From the NCBI GenBank assembly GCA_041601945.1, contig JBFIHG010000012.1:1-60670 (forward strand): 60,670 bases of DNA, written 5' to 3'. The position numbers and the translations under genes are program-made. Shown here piece after piece: positions 1 to 7,068 of the stretch. The notes below the pieces were generated by a model. That model did not search any database and was not told the origin of the DNA. It worked only from the letters and a program-made list of their open reading frames with translations. The DNA comes from JBFJKD01 sp041601945. GTDB taxonomy: Bacteria; Pseudomonadota; Gammaproteobacteria; Pseudomonadales; Porticoccaceae. Each line of letters begins with the position of its first letter. The first letter of the stretch is position 1.

Positions 1-969
1 ATCCCGCCAGTCGGCGACAACAACGTCTGCAGCCAGCACCAACGTCGGCTGGGGACGATAGGCAAAGCCGATGCCCAGTGAGGGCGCGTATTTAAATTCT
101 CTGCGGCTATCGGTTTTTTCGTTGCTCTCAAACGGTGCGCCCGGGCCGCGCAGTTTTACCTTAGTTTCACCCTCCAGATCGTAACTGCTGCCGGTTTTGT
201 AATCGATACCGACGCTAAATTTTTCGTTGACCTTGTACAGCGCCCCGAGATTACCCTGAAAACCGAACCCGTGTTCGCGCACCTTGGCCTTGTATTCGTA
301 ATTCCCCGGCTCGCCTGTAGCGTCCAAATAGTCCTTGTCCACATCCACGCGGAAATCACTGTGCAACAACTCCAGACCCAGGCCCACGCTTAACTGGTCG
401 GTGACCTGATAGCCGATGGAAGCGTTAAAAGCCATCACGCCGAAAATCGCGAACACGTCCGCTTGAATGCGGGCATTGTTGCTCGGATCGTAGATAACAT
501 CGTCGTAGGTGGAGTACGCGCCGCCCACCCCATACACGCCGCCGGCCAGGGTATAGCGGCCGAAGTTTTTGAAATACATAAACGAGGGCATGGTGCCCGC
601 CCCAGCCCAGTTCTCTTCCGTATCATCGTAGTGTTGTGGTTCGGTGGCGACAAATGCCGGGAAGGTATCCCCTTTATTGGGGTCGAAGGAGCCGTCGAGT
701 ACCGAGTTGTTGCTGGCCCCATCCCGGTCGCTGATAGTGGGGCTCATGGAGTACACACCGAAGGTGAGACCGGAACCACGTAACTGGCTGAGGCCAGCTG
801 GGTTCCAGTAGATGGCGGACGCATCGTCGGCTACGGCAATAAATGCACCGCCCATGCTAATGGCTCGGATACCCAGCCCCTCCAGGTTGATACCGCTTGC
901 TAGCGCGAAGCCCGGTAGTCCGGTGATAATCGCGGTGATAACGGAAAACCAGTATTTCTGCGCTCGCAT
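1..969 (-). CDS. FadL/OmpP1/TodX-family outer membrane transport protein (3' end outside window)
   Basis: This would be an outer-membrane beta-barrel that lets long-chain fatty acids or other hydrophobic compounds into the cell. The frame is open from the ATG at 969 down to base 1 (323 codons), so the C-terminal part is missing. The first 24 or so residues form a signal peptide (basic start, hydrophobic core, ending near FALAS). The N-terminal hatch region carries the family signature GGAFIAVADDASAIYWNPAG at about residues 38-57. The rest is rich in Gly, Tyr and Asp with alternating hydrophobicity, as in barrel strands. A GAGGGG ribosome site lies just before the ATG. The substrate cannot be told; nearby acyl-CoA and alicyclic-acid genes make fatty or alicyclic acids reasonable guesses. 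Confidence 0.85.
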   Translation of the reverse strand, partial: MRAQKYWFSVITAIITGLPGFALASGINLEGLGIRAISMGGAFIAVADDASAIYWNPAGLSQLRGSGLTFGVYSMSPTISDRDGASNNSVLDGSFDPNKGDTFPAFVATEPQHYDDTEENWAGAGTMPSFMYFKNFGRYTLAGGVYGVGGAYSTYDDVIYDPSNNARIQADVFAIFGVMAFNASIGYQVTDQLSVGLGLELLHSDFRVDVDKDYLDATGEPGNYEYKAKVREHGFGFQGNLGALYKVNEKFSVGIDYKTGSSYDLEGETKVKLRGPGAPFESNEKTDSRREFKYAPSLGIGFAYRPQPTLVLAADVVVADWRD

Positions 970-1133
970 GTGACCCCCTCAGTTAAAAAGTTGTATATTG
1001 TAGACGAGTTGTTGACTAAGTGTTCCATTTAAAACGGGTTAATTAACAGAATAGGCAGACCGCAAAACAGGCCGGCTTTAACACAGACAGGGTTCGATAT
1101 GTGTCGCACGCATCGCGAAACAGGGGTGGGAAG

Positions 1134-1337
1134 GTGAAAAAAGTACTGCTGGCGCTGTTAATCGCCGTGCCGGTGTATGTGGTGATGTGCAAGGTCCGCG
1201 AACCGCAGCCGGAACCGGAGGCCATCGGCGAATTGCTGTACGGCGAACAGCTCGACCGCGCCCGCGCCGTGGAGGAGCAACTCCAAACAGACCTGGAAAA
1301 ACGCACTGCGCAAATGGACGAGCAAATGCGGCAGTAG
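1134..1337 (+). CDS. small membrane-anchored protein of unknown function
   Basis: A 67-residue product from a GTG start with GGTGGGAAG in front of it; an in-frame start at 1101 exists but has no ribosome site. Residues 1-18 are a basic start plus a hydrophobic segment (VKKVLLALLIAVPVYVVMC), giving a membrane anchor; the Cys is not in a good lipobox. The remainder is charged, Glu/Gln/Arg-rich and likely helical or coiled-coil. It is divergent from the FadL gene and upstream of the MFS gene. I do not recognise the family; the anchor plus helix is all that can be said. Confidence 0.5.
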   Translation: MKKVLLALLIAVPVYVVMCKVREPQPEPEAIGELLYGEQLDRARAVEEQLQTDLEKRTAQMDEQMRQ

Positions 1338-1385
1338 CCAGCTGTTTGCAACTCGTTCACGTCGTATCAATCAGGTGTCGTGGGC

Positions 1386-1414
1386 AGCGATAAAAAGCGA
1401 TAAAAACGATAAAG
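1386..1414. repeat. 10-bp tandem repeat, about 2.9 copies
   Basis: AGCGATAAAA occurs twice in perfect tandem (1386-1395, 1396-1405), followed by ACGATAAAG. It lies between the small membrane protein and the MFS gene. Confidence 0.85.
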
Positions 1415-1460
1415 AGAAAGCGTCGGCAATACGGGCGCTTAACCGCAATCGAGGAAAATA

Positions 1461-2672
1461 GTGTTGAAGGCAGTAGATACCGCTAAAAATGTCTGGTTAC
1501 TGACCGCGTGTCAGGCTCTGAGCATGTCCATTCCGTCCTTCGTGGTCTTTGTCGGCAGCATTATCGGCGCCCATCTGGCACCGGATCCCGCCTATGCCAC
1601 GGTGCCAGTGGCGGTATTTATGCTGGGCTCCGCCGGTGCCATGTTGCCGGTAGTGCTTTCGATGCGTCGCTTCGGGCGTAAACCAGTTTTCATCGTGTGT
1701 ATGCTCATGGCCTGTGGTGGTTGCGTGCTGGGCATGGTGGCCCTGCAGTACGCGAGTTTCCCGCTTTATCTGCTGTCCCTGGTCATCCTCGGTATTGGTC
1801 TTGCGGCGGGACAGCAATACCGGTTTGCGGCCATGGAAAGTGTCGACCCACAACACATGGCCAGTGCCGCATCGCGGGTTTTGATGGGCGGCATCGTGGC
1901 GGCTTTTCTCGGACCGGAGTTGGCCGCACGGGGCCAGGCGTTGTTCTCTGTAGATTTTCAGGGATCGTTCGTGCTGTTGTTGATAGTGACCGCGCTAACT
2001 GCCGTGTTACTCCTACGTTTCCAGGAACCCGCCACCGTGGCCGAGGAACGGGTTGGTGGTGGCCGGCCGCTACGGGTGTTGTTCAAGCAACCGGTGTTGT
2101 GGGCTGCAATGGGTGCCGGGGTGGTCGGTTTTGCAGTAATGAGCCTGATTATGACCGCCACGCCGCTGCATATGCATGTGGTGAACGGCCATGCCCTGGA
2201 AGACACCAAATGGGTTATTCAAAGCCACGTGGCAGCCATGTTCATACCCTCGTTTATCGCGCCTTGGTTAATACGCCACCTCGGTAGTCGCGGTCTTATT
2301 GCGACAGGAATGTTGGCCTATCTTGCCGTGGTCGTGGTGGTGTTCACCCCCGTGGGTTTCGCGGATTACTGGATTGGCCTGGTGTTGCTCGGCGTGGGCT
2401 GGAACTTCCTGTTTATTGGCGGCACCACACTGCTGCCGGAAAGTTACGGCCCCGCAGAAAAATTCCGGGTACAGGCCACCAACGACGTAACCATATTTGG
2501 TATTCAGGCCATAGGGGCGATGAGTGCGGGCTGGCTCGTCATTCAGTTTGGCTGGCAGACCATGTTATTTGTCACCCTGCCCATGCTCGCACTGCTGGCG
2601 CTCGCGGTACTGATCTGGTGGCGTTCGCAAACCCGCGCGCTGCGCGTTGCACCGTCGCAGCCTGAATCATAA
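1461..2672 (+). CDS. MFS transporter
   Basis: A 403-residue inner-membrane protein with about twelve hydrophobic segments, the usual size for a major facilitator carrier. The loop after the second segment reads MRRFGRKPVF, which fits the G-x-x-x-D/R-R-x-G-R-K/R motif between helices 2 and 3. A GTG start at 1461 follows GAGGAAAATA. It resembles YnfM/riboflavin-type MFS proteins with short loops, but the substrate is unknown. It reads alone on this strand; the cassette array to its right points the other way. Confidence 0.85.
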   Translation: MLKAVDTAKNVWLLTACQALSMSIPSFVVFVGSIIGAHLAPDPAYATVPVAVFMLGSAGAMLPVVLSMRRFGRKPVFIVCMLMACGGCVLGMVALQYASFPLYLLSLVILGIGLAAGQQYRFAAMESVDPQHMASAASRVLMGGIVAAFLGPELAARGQALFSVDFQGSFVLLLIVTALTAVLLLRFQEPATVAEERVGGGRPLRVLFKQPVLWAAMGAGVVGFAVMSLIMTATPLHMHVVNGHALEDTKWVIQSHVAAMFIPSFIAPWLIRHLGSRGLIATGMLAYLAVVVVVFTPVGFADYWIGLVLLGVGWNFLFIGGTTLLPESYGPAEKFRVQATNDVTIFGIQAIGAMSAGWLVIQFGWQTMLFVTLPMLALLALAVLIWWRSQTRALRVAPSQPES

Positions 2673-2689
2673 ATATTGGTAGGTTAATT

Positions 2690-2824
2690 GTGGGGTGGGT
2701 TTGATCCTCCGGGAGGTGAGGGTGTTGAAGTGGACCGAAATCAATGGAGTCTGACCCCATTGATTCTATCTTGATTTTCCTGTCGGCAAGTAAGAATTTC
2801 ATGGGGCCGCAACTAGGAACCTAA
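2690..2824 (-). other. possible truncated third gene cassette
   Basis: Reading leftwards from attC at 2819-2881, the sequence after the crossover G begins TTAGGTTCC and an ATG follows 22 bases later (2802). The spacing is like that in the two complete cassettes. The frame encodes MKFLLADRKIKIESMGSDSI and then runs into the antisense of the MFS gene end, with no attC after it. It may be what remains of a third cassette, or chance. Inside lies the inverted repeat at 2740-2764. Confidence 0.35.
2740..2764. repeat. inverted repeat ATCAATGG...CCATTGAT
   Basis: Perfect 8-bp arms (2740-2747 and 2757-2764) around AGTCTGACC. The GGTCAGACTCCATTG-like core recalls palindromic elements found near REP-associated transposase genes, but no such gene is present, so only the palindrome is certain. 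Confidence 0.6.
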
Positions 2825-2881
2825 CGGTTGAACTCACCCGGCCGCCGTTTTTTGGCGGTCGGTTGGAGTGATCGGTTAGGC
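2819..2881 (-). other. attC recombination site (cassette 2)
   Basis: Read on the minus strand, the 63-bp site opens with GCCTAAC (2881-2875, R'' box, RYYYAAC) and ends with GTTAGGT (2825-2819, R' box, GTTRRRY). The two halves form an imperfect hairpin: GACCGCC and GGCGGCC flank an AAAAAAC loop, and outer arms CACTC/GAGTT carry an unpaired base, as expected for the folded attC that integron integrase recognises. The TAA of the R'' box is also the stop codon of the cassette gene. TGGCCTAAC here is complementary to GCTAGGCCA at the other end of the same cassette, with one mismatch. Confidence 0.85.
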
Positions 2882-3373
2882 CATACGGCCAACAGTGTCT
2901 TTTGGGTATAACGATTTTGTATACATATTGCTCGCAATATTATTGAACCCCATTTTATTTAATAGTATCGCTGTTTTTGATAATAAATGAGTATGAATTT
3001 TTTCTACAAATTTCGTTTCGTTATAATCCACTCGCTTTTGTAAGCAGTGACGCATCGCAATTAGATTAAGTTGATGTTGTAATTCTTCCCTTGCTCCGGG
3101 CGCATTCTCAGTAAGTGTTGATAAAAATGCTTGGCATAATAGTTTCCAGCCTTCACTTTGCACTTTTGCACCCATATCTGGACTCGTTTCAGGAGAAAAA
3201 TGCCAGTTTGACATCCAGTAACCGTATTGATCAGAAGTAAATTTCAATAATTCGTGTAAATCTTTCATAGAAAGATCGTCCTGCACTTGTTCTTTTAGTT
3301 CTTTCTCGAAATCGTTGTAATTTACGAAGGGATTCTTTGATTTAAGGCTGTCAATTAAATTTTGGACGCTCAT
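2876..3373 (-). CDS. cassette-encoded protein of unknown function (165 aa)
   Basis: A soluble-looking, mostly helical protein with no signal peptide or membrane segment. Base composition is clearly more AT-rich than the flanking genes, which suits an acquired gene cassette. It starts with MSVQNLIDSLKSKNPF and ends in GRMA, its TAA stop lying inside the attC R'' box. The ATG is 24 bases inside the cassette boundary. I recognise no domain. Most chromosomal-integron cassettes encode such orphan proteins, and some are toxin, antitoxin or phage-defence genes, but nothing in this sequence points to one of those. Confidence 0.75.
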   Translation of the reverse strand: MSVQNLIDSLKSKNPFVNYNDFEKELKEQVQDDLSMKDLHELLKFTSDQYGYWMSNWHFSPETSPDMGAKVQSEGWKLLCQAFLSTLTENAPGAREELQHQLNLIAMRHCLQKRVDYNETKFVEKIHTHLLSKTAILLNKMGFNNIASNMYTKSLYPKDTVGRMA

Positions 3374-3391
3374 AAGGTTCTATCTCGTGTG

Positions 3392-3424
3392 GCCTAGCGT
3401 CCGTTTTCGAACGCGTTGTTAGAG
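3392..3424 (-). other. short attC-like site (cassette 1)
   Basis: On the minus strand CTCTAAC (3424-3418) and GCTAGGC (3398-3392) bracket a compact hairpin, GCGTTCG-AAAA-CGGACGC, with one G-T pair. At 33 bp it is shorter than normal attC sites, and its R' box has GC in place of GT, so it is probably degenerate. The boundary is nevertheless firm: ATGCCCTCTAAC here is exactly complementary to GTTAGAGGGCAT at the start of the same cassette (3949-3938). Confidence 0.7.
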
Positions 3425-3431
3425 GGCATTC

Positions 3432-3929
3432 TTACCTAAGGCTCGATACGCCAAGAACGACAGTGGCCGTCAAAGAGATGCCCGCCACGTACAACGAGAA
3501 GCACGCCAACGCGTAGGCGGCCTTTCGATCGAGAGCTTCACTTGCGGAAGACATGGCCAGGTTGAGACTGTTAGTGGCTGCCATCCCTGCTGCGAACGTA
3601 AATCCTTGGATCCACCCCAGCTCAAGCGCGGTCGTTCCCTCAACTGGCTCAGCGAGCTTGCGAAGACAGGCTTCAAGTTCAGCCCGGTATGTTGGTTCGC
3701 GCTCGATAAAGCGCTTCCGAAGTGCATGAAGCCGAGCGAAGGAAGAAAACGGGTTCAAAACACTTATCTCGTTGGTCGATGCACACAAGTTCCGCAGCTC
3801 TTCGCACAGCGGCTTGACCTTTTCGGGGAGATACAGTGCTGCCGTGTAAACGAGATTGCCAGATGGCGTTTTCGCAGACTCCAAGTCGGACCGCTGGTCG
3901 GTGAAGCGTGTGCCCTCGCCGGTGCTCAT
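3432..3929 (-). CDS. cassette-encoded putative membrane protein (165 aa)
   Basis: The ATG at 3929 lies 20 bases inside the cassette boundary. The N-terminal 90 residues are hydrophilic and helical, with LPEKVKPLCEELRNLC and a basic stretch. The last 60 residues contain one hydrophobic segment (about 143-162, CFSLYVAGISLTATVVLGVS) and a weaker one before it (about 107-128), so the C-terminus is likely in the membrane. GC content is higher than in the neighbouring cassette gene, suggesting separate origins. No family recognised. Confidence 0.7.
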   Translation of the reverse strand: MSTGEGTRFTDQRSDLESAKTPSGNLVYTAALYLPEKVKPLCEELRNLCASTNEISVLNPFSSFARLHALRKRFIEREPTYRAELEACLRKLAEPVEGTTALELGWIQGFTFAAGMAATNSLNLAMSSASEALDRKAAYALACFSLYVAGISLTATVVLGVSSLR

Positions 3930-3937
3930 TGCTTGGT

Positions 3938-3949
3938 ATGCCCTCTAAC
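3938..3949 (-). other. left boundary of cassette 1 (GTTRRRY crossover point)
   Basis: GTTAGAGGGCAT on the minus strand marks the integration point; the perfect 12-base complement occurs at the far end of the same cassette. Whatever preceded it (attI or another attC) cannot be identified with confidence. Confidence 0.65.
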
Positions 3950-4426
3950 TATTATTGAACGCCACGTGCGACAACTATTCGCAACGCGTGCAGGTGTGCA
4001 TGATGTACCCGTATTTGGACATAAAGGTGCAGGTGCGACATATCATTCCCTGATTGATTCATTATTCGCGGCACAATACCTTGATTTATAAAAAAAAATC
4101 AATAGGTTAATAAATCGGGCCAGATATGACGCGCGTGCGCAGTTATGTAGCGTTTTTGCACTTATATGAGCACGTGCGATATATGTTGCCAACAGGCGCG
4201 TCGCGAATAATTCCGTAACATTTTGAAATTTATAAGAATAAAGTGTGGGGTTTGTCGGGGGTCCAAATGAACGCACTGATGAGACCACCCAGCAAATTTA
4301 GATGAACTGTCTATGGCCGCGTTTTTTTAGCTTTGGGGTCGCAATGAGTAACGGTCAGGGGAGGGCAACGGAAACAGATTTATTTTCAGGTGAGCTTAAT
4401 GCCAGAAAAGGCAAGGGCATCAATAG
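3950..4426. other. gene-free AT-rich region upstream of the cassettes
   Basis: No credible ORF on either strand and no trace of a tyrosine recombinase. It contains an inverted repeat TTGATTT/AAATCAA (4081-4087, 4096-4102) and four GTGCG-centred boxes near 3963-3972, 4030-4039, 4131-4140 and 4170-4180. In an intact integron this place would hold attI, the cassette promoter and a divergent intI, so it may be a decayed platform. That is inference from position. Confidence 0.45.
4073..4102 (-). promoter_or_regulatory. candidate promoter reading into the cassette array
   Basis: On the minus strand, TTGATT (4102-4097), an 18-base spacer and TATTGT (4078-4073) resemble a sigma-70 promoter pointing at the cassettes about 125 bp away. 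It overlaps the TTGATTT inverted repeat. Support is only from the two hexamers and location. Confidence 0.3.
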
Positions 4427-4446
4427 CCCGCCGCGGGTGCGGCGGG
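4427..4446 (-). terminator. GC-rich hairpin after the bad operon
   Basis: CCCGCCGC and GCGGCGGG form a perfect 8-bp stem with a 4-base loop, 20 bases beyond the stop codon of the badH-like gene. There is no T-run on the minus strand, so this is at best a weak or factor-dependent terminator. Confidence 0.45.
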
Positions 4447-4466
4447 CGTATCGACGGAGTGCGGAC

Positions 4467-5264
4467 TTAGCCGATCATGCTGTAACCACCGCTGGCGCTC
4501 AGCACCTGGCCGGTGATGTAGCTGGCGACTTTTTGCGAGGACAAAAATACCACGGCATTGGCCACGTCGGCCGGACGGCCCACTCTTTTTAGCGGCAGGG
4601 ATTTTGCAATGGCGGCAAACTGATCTTCGGTAAACATGGAATCCTTATCGACCCACATGCTGTTGGCACCGGTTTCCTCGGCGGTTTCCGGAATGGTCAC
4701 GCCGGGACACACGCAGTTGCAGCGCACATTAAAGCGCCCATTTTCTTTGGCGATGGTTTTCATAAAGCTGTTGGTGGCTGCTTTCAGACCGCCGTACACC
4801 GCCTCGCGGGGTTCGCCCTGACGGCTGGCGTCGGAGCTGATGGAAACAATGGAGCCGCCACCGTTGGGTACCATCTGGGCAAGTGCGGTTTTGGTACAGT
4901 TCAATACGCCGACGTAGTTGATGGCGATCAGTTTTTGCCACAGTTCGGGGGTGGTGTCGGTGAAAAACATCAGTTTGTCCCAGCCGACATTATTCACCAG
5001 CGCATCGACGCCACCGTATTTCGCAACCGCTTTGGCGAACAGATTCTCGACGCTGGCGAGGTCGGTAATATCCGTTTTGATCACCTGGGCATCAGTGGCA
5101 CCCAGTTCTTTGGCTGTCGCGGCGACGCGCTCACCGGATTCCGTGTCCAGATCGGCGATGGTGATGTTGGCGCCTTCCCGCGCAAACTGTAAAACGATGG
5201 CGCGTCCAATATTGGATGCGCCGCCGGTGACGATAACGGATTTGCCTTTTAAATCGAGATCCAT
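4467..5264 (-). CDS. badH: 2-hydroxycyclohexanecarboxyl-CoA dehydrogenase-like SDR
   Basis: A classical short-chain dehydrogenase (265 residues) expected to oxidise 2-hydroxycyclohexanecarboxyl-CoA to the 2-keto form with NAD. Visible features are the Rossmann motif TGGASNIG (residues 13-20, with Asn where Gly is usual), an acidic IADLD turn favouring NAD, NNVGW, the catalytic Ser in SISSD and YGGLK for Tyr/Lys. The C-terminus VLSASGGYSMIG resembles BadH of Rhodopseudomonas palustris as I remember it. It is the last gene of a leftward operon directly behind badI. An SDR of other specificity is possible, but the neighbour argues strongly for this role. Confidence 0.75.
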   Translation of the reverse strand: MDLDLKGKSVIVTGGASNIGRAIVLQFAREGANITIADLDTESGERVAATAKELGATDAQVIKTDITDLASVENLFAKAVAKYGGVDALVNNVGWDKLMFFTDTTPELWQKLIAINYVGVLNCTKTALAQMVPNGGGSIVSISSDASRQGEPREAVYGGLKAATNSFMKTIAKENGRFNVRCNCVCPGVTIPETAEETGANSMWVDKDSMFTEDQFAAIAKSLPLKRVGRPADVANAVVFLSSQKVASYITGQVLSASGGYSMIG

Positions 5265-5306
5265 GCTACTTGCTCCGGTACATAGGGTGGTGAATTTTTA
5301 AAGCGT

Positions 5307-6089
5307 TTATTTAGCGTATTTACGAAAATCAGGTTTGCGTTTTTCCTGCAACGCGTTGACGCCTTCTTTCGATTCATCCGTATCATAGTACAGTTTCAGC
5401 GCTTGCAGACCCATACTGGAAATACCGCGAATATACTCGTTGGCGGCGACGAAAGAGCGTTTGGCGATGGCAATGGCGGTGGGGCTGCGCTCACCGATTT
5501 CCTGGGCCCAGTGGTCCACGGCACTGTCGAGTTCGTCATCGGCGACGACTTTGTTGATCATGCCCATCTGCAGTGCTTCGTCGGCGCTGTAACGCTGGCA
5601 CAGATACCAGATTTCTCGCGCTTTCTTTTCGCCGACAATCTGCGCCAGCAGGGCGGTACCAAATCCGGGGTCCACGGAACCCATTTTTGGGCCCACCTGG
5701 CCAAAAATGGCACTTTTACTGGCGATGGTCAGGTCGCAGATCAGCGCCAGCACGTTGCCGCCGCCGATGGCAAAACCCTGGACCTTGGCGATAACCGGTT
5801 TGGGTACGTCGCGAATAATGGTGTGTAACTCTTCCACCGGCAAACCGATGGTGCCGCGCCCGTCGTACTGCCCGTCGTGGGCGGACTGATCGCCACCGGT
5901 GCAGAATGCTTTGGGGCCTGCGCCCGCCAGAACGATGCACGCGATATCTTTACTCCACCCGGCTTTTTGAAACGCGTGAATCAGCTCTTCGCAGGTGATG
6001 CCGCGAAACGCGTTGTATTTTTCCGGGCGGTTGATGGTGATGTAGGCAGTGGTGCCCTTTACTTCGTAGAGAATGTCCTGGTAGTCCAT
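5307..6089 (-). CDS. badI: 2-ketocyclohexanecarboxyl-CoA hydrolase
   Basis: A crotonase-fold enzyme that opens the alicyclic ring hydrolytically, giving pimeloyl-CoA. It is 260 residues, the same length as R. palustris BadI. The recognisable stretches CTGGDQSAHDGQYDGRGT, IGGGNV, FGQVGPKMGSVDPG, YYDTDES and QEKRKPDFRKY match what I recall of BadI and set it apart from ordinary enoyl-CoA hydratases; the family is closest to MenB. A longer upstream reading frame exists, but the ATG at 6089 after GGGAGACATCG gives the family length. It sits between a badK-like hydratase and the badH-like dehydrogenase. Confidence 0.9.
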   Translation of the reverse strand: MDYQDILYEVKGTTAYITINRPEKYNAFRGITCEELIHAFQKAGWSKDIACIVLAGAGPKAFCTGGDQSAHDGQYDGRGTIGLPVEELHTIIRDVPKPVIAKVQGFAIGGGNVLALICDLTIASKSAIFGQVGPKMGSVDPGFGTALLAQIVGEKKAREIWYLCQRYSADEALQMGMINKVVADDELDSAVDHWAQEIGERSPTAIAIAKRSFVAANEYIRGISSMGLQALKLYYDTDESKEGVNALQEKRKPDFRKYAK

Positions 6090-6198
6090 CGATGTCTCCC
6101 GTGGGGGTTGAAAAAAATTGTGCAACACAGTGTTGCGCGGTGTAAATAATGTGGTGCTATTAACTCTGTCTGTTAGCAGTGCGCAACTGGCGAAAAGC

Positions 6199-6978
6199 TT
6201 AGCGATAATTGGGCGTACGCTTATTGATAAACGCGTCCAGCCCTTCGCTGACATCCGCATCCTGCAAGGCGGGGGCGGCGAGGTCGATCTCCAGTTGCAA
6301 CGCCTGATCGAGGGCCATGTCGAGACCCTGATCGGTCAATTTTTTCATTAATGCGAGCCCGGAGCGGCTCTTTTTCGCGAGCTTTTCGCAGTAATCCCGA
6401 GCTGCCGTGGGTAATTCGTCATCGGCCACCACGTAATTCACCAGACCCATGCCCAGGGCTTCCTGGGCGGTTAGCCAGCGGGCGCTGAACATCAGGTCGA
6501 GTGCCTGGCGGCGACCGATTAATTTGGGTAGACGCTGGCTACCGCCCCAGCCTGGCACCAAACCAAAATGGGAATGCTGATCCCCAAGCCGCGCCGTGCC
6601 GCCCGCGAATACCACATCGGCGGCGAGCATTAATTCCAGGCCGCCCGCCAGTGCCAGACCCTGTACCGCAGCAACGACCGGCAAGGGGCTGGTTTCCAGG
6701 CGGCGCAGGGCGCGGTGGCCGATGGTGATAAATCCCTGGAGTTTTTCCAGGGAGTCGCGCAGTCCGGTAACTTCTTCCAGATCGGCACCGGTACAAAAAT
6801 TTTTGCCTTCCGTACGAATGAGAATACAGCGCACGGACGCATCGCTCTCGAAGCGGTCGATGGCTTTTCCCAGCTCGGCGTGTACCGCCATGGACAGGCA
6901 GTTAAATTTGTCGGGGCGATTGATGGTAAACACGCCCACGCCATTTTCGACACTGATTAGTACGGGTGAATCACTCAT
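6199..6978 (-). CDS. enoyl-CoA hydratase/isomerase family protein, probably cyclohexenecarboxyl-CoA hydratase (BadK role)
   Basis: A 259-residue crotonase-fold protein. Oxyanion-hole segments are KNFCTGADL (about 62-70) and ALAGGLELML (about 108-117), and the C-terminus SEGLDAFINKRTPNY is typical. Glu in the GGLEL helix is present, but HFGLVPGWGGSQRL carries the second region without the usual Glu, so hydration cannot be confirmed from residues alone. The ATG at 6978 after a purine-rich AGGAG sequence was chosen over a start 81 bases upstream. Placed between the aliB-like and badI genes, it most likely hydrates cyclohex-1-ene-1-carboxyl-CoA. Confidence 0.7.
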   Translation of the reverse strand: MSDSPVLISVENGVGVFTINRPDKFNCLSMAVHAELGKAIDRFESDASVRCILIRTEGKNFCTGADLEEVTGLRDSLEKLQGFITIGHRALRRLETSPLPVVAAVQGLALAGGLELMLAADVVFAGGTARLGDQHSHFGLVPGWGGSQRLPKLIGRRQALDLMFSARWLTAQEALGMGLVNYVVADDELPTAARDYCEKLAKKSRSGLALMKKLTDQGLDMALDQALQLEIDLAAPALQDADVSEGLDAFINKRTPNYR

Positions 6979-6986
6979 CGGCAGGC

Positions 6987-7034
6987 TCCTGTGTGCAAGC
7001 AGTTCGGTGTGCAAGTAGTTCTGTGTGCGGATAG
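6987..7034. repeat. 16-bp imperfect tandem repeat, three copies
   Basis: Units at 6987-7002, 7003-7018 and 7019-7034 share the pattern TYCKGTGTGCAAGYAG, the third being more diverged. The array fills the leader between the aliB-like stop codon and the start of the badK-like gene. Confidence 0.8.
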
Positions 7035-7068
7035 TCGGCGCGGCGCTGTTATGGTTCACACCTGCCGG

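Noticed and set aside
2690..2764. Insertion sequence end beside the MFS gene
   Set aside because: A palindrome is present, but there is no transposase, target duplication or paired end.
4302..4592. Rightward ORF beside the cassette array, as a remnant of an integrase
   Set aside because: It overlaps the badH-like gene in antisense and shows none of the tyrosine recombinase motifs.
5307..6260. Longer badI start at 6260
   Set aside because: The 57 extra residues lack similarity to the family and the ATG at 6089 has a good ribosome site and gives the known length.
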